From Phycomyces blakesleeanus NRRL 1555(-) (lineage: Eukaryota > Mucoromycota > Mucoromycetes > Mucorales > Phycomycetaceae): DNA of 64,000 nucleotides. Each line of letters begins with the position of its first letter. Position 1 is the stretch's first letter. The stretch spans positions 1 through 64,000 of the forward strand of contig NW_017265140.1 in the NCBI RefSeq assembly GCF_001638985.1, in the 5' to 3' direction. A program made the position numbers and the translations under genes. The notes under the pieces are model-generated. The model ran no database searches, had not been told where the DNA came from, and worked only from the letters and a program-made list of their open reading frames with translations. Shown in pieces: positions 60,530 through 64,000 of this stretch.

Positions 60530-60900
60530 GTATTAAATTCTACCGTGTATATAATTTATTACTTTCTTATATTATTTTATAACCCATTAATTCTATTTAA
60601 TATAAGTTTTAATATAATATATATTACAAAGCTTATACAAGAAAGATATACCTATCAGAAAACAGTCAAAACAAATATGAGCACAGGCACAAACAGAAAA
60701 ATAAAGCAAAAAGAAAGAGAATTATAGATATATTCTTTCTAAAAATTATTGGTGCAAAATTAAAATTCAATTTATTATTAAGAGTATATGAAATAAAATA
60801 ATATAATCTAATACAATATATGAGAACAAGACTGCGATTTTATTTTATTTTACTTTTATTTAAAAGTATAAAGCTTTAATAGTCGTATATTCTTTTCATA
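60530..60900. other. AT-rich sequence, nothing recognised
   Basis: No gene or repeat recognised. The 60-codon open frame in it is of low complexity. Confidence 0.4.
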
Positions 60901-60929
60901 TAGTGAAGAGTATGTAGTGGGTTAAAGAA

Positions 60930-62130
60930 AGATATTATTTGTAGGCAGTATTTGTAGGTGGCCCGTGTATGTGGTCCGTGTGACAGAGCTTTGACATTCA
61001 TGGTGTGCGCTGATAAAAAAATAGATTTCTATAGTGGGCCATTGTGCTCAGTGGTGTCCGCCTGATTTAGAATTAGTCACACAAAAATATACTAAAAGTC
61101 AAAAGCTTTGAAAGTTATATGCGATGGAATGGAATGAGAAGGTTTCAGAAGTGCGATGATATGAATAGTGTATATGTGCGAAAGTTGAAAGCCAATTCTG
61201 AGAATGGCAGTGCATAACACTCTAAGTGTAAAAGAAAATAATGTATTGCTTTTGAGTGTTGAAGTTTTGTTATATAACTTCTATTTCAATATTTATTTTA
61301 CTGTTGTAATAGAGTAAAGAAATAGTATGGTTTTTGGTGTCAATTTTGATAGTGCGGCTAAGCTAGTGCTGGTACAGGTTTCAAAAAAAATGGTACTGTG
61401 ATTATCGGTTTCAATTTTGATAGTGCGGCGAAGCTAGTACTGGTACAGGTTTCAAAAAAAATGGTACTGTGATTATTGGTTTCAATTTTGATAGTGCGGC
61501 GAAGCTAGTACTGGTACAGGTTTCAAAAAAGAAAATGGTACTGTGGGGATTACCGTCGACTTTGAAGGCGGTGTGAAGCGGTTGCTAGTGCAAGTTTGAA
61601 AAAAGAAAACGTTACTGTGGGGATGACCGTCGACTTTGAAGGCGGTGTGAAGCGGTTGCTAGTGCAAGTTTGAAAAAAGAAAACGTTACTGTGGAGATGA
61701 CCGTTGATTTTTAAAGCGTTGAGAAGTTTATAGGGTCACAAAGGTTTGACCAAGGGCTTATTTTTGTTAGAGCCGCGTATACAGTGACCAGTCGTCAAAA
61801 AGATAAAATAAATAGTCTTTCGATTTTTTTTCAAAAGAGTGTGCTCTCTTTTCATATTGCGACAGTTTCTGTCAACTTTAAGTTGCAATATTGTATGAAT
61901 GACGATTCCCAACAGGAATGAAGATCGTTGACAAGGATGGAGGAATGTAGGGAATGTGGAAACAAGATTCAAGCCATCGGTAAAAAAGAATTTTTTGTTT
62001 TGATTGCGGCGCAGTGAATGTCACACTAATATACTATCCTCTCTCAACGGCTGTAAGAGATCACTAGACCGTATTTAAGCCTCCTTACGGATAACAGTAT
62101 CCCTGTCAATGGGTTCTGCTATGGTTCTTT
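60930..62130 (-). repeat. Dispersed repeat family R1, inverted copy with minisatellite
   Basis: The reverse complement carries the R1 landmarks (TTCCTGTTGGGAATCGTCAT, a GAGAGAGGATAGTATATTAG block, the GGCTCTAACAAAAATAAGCCC block) and at 61322-61735 a 70-74-bp minisatellite homologous to that of the 2.7 kb units. It runs directly into the R2 arm. Confidence 0.8.
61322..61735 (-). repeat. 70-74-bp minisatellite in R1, about 5 units
   Basis: The GGTACTGTG / GTTACTGTG landmark occurs near 61392, 61462, 61536, 61610 and 61684. In reverse complement the units read as TCGACGGTCATCCCCACAGT..., related to the CGACAGTCATCGCCACTC core at 1481. Confidence 0.85.
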
Positions 62131-64000
62131 TACTATCGGCTACACATGGGCTGTTTGCACCACAAATTGATAATATCAGTCTACAAAAAGACTTTTGTTT
62201 GTAGGAAGTCGTAGGCTCTAATTTACCAATGAGCCTCTGCACAGTCTACAAGAAGACATAAAAAGCAAACCACCTTATACTCTATATTTTATAATGGTAC
62301 AGCCAAGATATCGGTGGACAAGCTGGTTTGTGCGTCTATATGTGAAGAAAGACTGGGATGTATACACTGCACATATACACCTTAGAGACAGGTATTTAAC
62401 CCCCAAAAAAAAAAGAAAAAATGCCCTTATTAATCTAAATTTTCCCATTTTTTTTTCTTTTTTACTTCTTTACACCAATTTACTATCATAATTTTAATTA
62501 ATAAATCTGAAACAAAGACTTCAAATGTGCTATTTAATGGAACATATAAAAAGTATCCTATGTATTTTTCTTTTCTCTTAAAGGGCAATATAAAATATCA
62601 TCATATATTACACAGCCGTCCATTTCAAGAGTGTCTGGTTTATGTATTCAACTAAAAAAAATTGTACTTTTAGAAACAACTCGTATTTTTGCTATTGGGC
62701 ATTTAAAGAGCTTATTGAAGTGGTGCAAGTTTCCCGAATTTCAGGGTTCTATGCTTTTTGAGAGTGAAAAAATCGGATATTTTTATCAAAATTCGAGTAA
62801 TTGTAATATAATAAACCTCGAAGAGGTGGATCACAATGTGTCTCACCAGGTTACTTAAAGCCAAAAAAAAAACATTGCTTATTTGATTCGATTTTTAATT
62901 TTCTATAATTGAAAAGCTATGATTCCCATTGGTGTGCATTTGCATATGCTTGTAGAAATCTTAAAAAATATCATTTCCAGTACACTCATATTTAATCGAC
63001 CATAGAAAAGGTTCATTTATACAAAGGCTCCGTGCTTCAAACTAAAATAGTCTCAAGCGAACCAAAGCTAGACTATGAACCTCAAAGTAATAAGTGGAAT
63101 CATACTATACAGTACTGTAGCGCATTATATTGTATTACAAAACAAAAGTTATAAATCAAAGCCTTTAATCCAACAGAGTATTATTTCTAGGTTATTCGTG
63201 CATCCAGTTGAGTTTGGTATACAAGCGCAAAATATCAAAAGCACTAGATCCTATAAATCGATAATTAGTAATCGATAGCGTCTTGCTCCCAACCAAACAG
63301 AACCTATACGTTCAGTAGCAGTAGATTGTCTCTTTGCTTTCATATTGTGCCGTCAGTCAGTCCGAGCAATAACAGAAAAAAATAGTAAATAAGCAGAGCC
63401 TTTAAAAGGTGATTTATATATATGTAATAGCCATTTTACTAGCTTGATCTATCTGTGACCAGGCTAGCACAATTGCAAGCACCACTACTTTTTCATGGTG
63501 TATAATGTAACTTATATAAATAATTATAATTATCGATAGAATGGTGTATATTTGAACACATATAAATGTAAAGTGTTTCAGGCAGTTGGGTTATTCTGTA
63601 TTAATTTCTCGGTTGGATTATGATTGGTTTATAAAGTAGTACAAACCAAGGTCGATTGACAAACACTAGCCTAGACCCTGTTCTTCTTTTTACTTTTATT
63701 TTACTCTAAGAACGATGCTTTAACTTGAGGTACCAACGACTTTCAATAGTCAGGCTGTCAATCCCTTCATACTGAAGCACTGAAAGTACTTTTATTTCAA
63801 GAAAGTATTCCTACACTTTGTGTTTATTAACTCAAGACACTGGTGAAAAAGCTAGAAGAAAAATGGAAGTCTTTCACACGAAAGAAAAGAAAAGATATAA
63901 GCAGCAATTTTTTTCGGGGGTGCTTCTTAAACTAATAAAGTCACAGCATGTGAAACAAACAAACAAGAAAACAAACAAATAAATATACACAAGACTTTAA
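62130..64000 (+). repeat. R2 repeat, inverted arm at the window end
   Basis: Near-identical to the reverse complement of 23105-25222 and, where it covers, 25323-26839. It agrees with the 25323-26839 copy in the orientation of the 59-bp segment. The arm reaches the last base of the window, so its full length is unknown. Confidence 0.9.
62294..62391 (+). other. Exon-like short frame in R2 (inverted arm)
   Basis: The same ATG-initiated 98-nt block with a GACAG|GTATTT donor as at 24969, 26589 and 30994 (reverse strand there). The peptide begins MVQPRYRWTSWFVRLY. Function unknown. Confidence 0.35.

Overview
This window looks like gene-poor, repeat-rich nuclear DNA of a fungus, most likely an early-diverging one (Mucoromycota-like). 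The reasons are strong AT richness, many short introns of the GTAAGT...CTAAC...TAG type, and Tnp2-type (CACTA/EnSpm) DNA transposons whose transposase genes carry four to seven short-intron exons. No ordinary host housekeeping gene is recognisable. Almost everything supportable is a transposon, a relic of one, or a tandem or dispersed repeat. Two runs of 100 N (25223-25322 and 42869-42968) mark scaffold joins. Each lies between near-identical direct copies of 1.3-1.5 kb, so those duplications are probably unmerged contig ends.

Layout. 1-7918: almost three tandem copies of a ~2.7 kb unit, each with a 74-bp minisatellite of different copy number, joined by 31-bp palindromic repeats. 7919-13060: decayed AT-rich sequence with a 124-bp MITE and a fragment of the dispersed family R1. 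13060-22080: a ~9 kb array of about 84 diverged units of ~106 bp. Read on the minus strand, these look like alternating 55-nt exons and ~51-nt introns. 23105-26839: a ~1.5-2 kb repeat (R2) on both sides of the first gap, with an inverted copy at 62130-64000. 26760-34170: more R1/R2 copies, a minus-strand spliced unit with duplicated exons (28.4-29.0 kb), a broken Harbinger-like transposase (31965-32330), and an inverted copy of the 3' end of the array (32440-33975).

34436-46510 holds the clearest event. An old, broken Tnp2 element on the minus strand is split by a younger, complete CACTA element on the plus strand (element A, 35672-44395). Element A has a perfect 27-bp terminal inverted repeat beginning CACTGG and a TAG target duplication. 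Removing it and one TAG restores the homologous coding sequence of the older element. Element A carries a four-exon transposase gene and a convergent four-exon accessory gene. 47731-48243 is a Harbinger-type MITE with TAA target duplications. 49797-57284 is a second complete CACTA element (B) with CACTACGG termini, AAG target duplications, subterminal repeats, a seven-exon transposase with an N-terminal C2H2 finger, and a divergently transcribed five-exon accessory gene. 57770-64000 is again R1/R2 repeats plus a 47-bp tandem repeat carrying inverse CCAAT boxes.

In both CACTA elements the transposase should recognise and cut the termini. By analogy with plant TnpA, the accessory protein may bind subterminal repeats, but this is inference. 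Each transposase gene carries one nonsense codon while both accessory genes are open, so these copies may now be non-autonomous.
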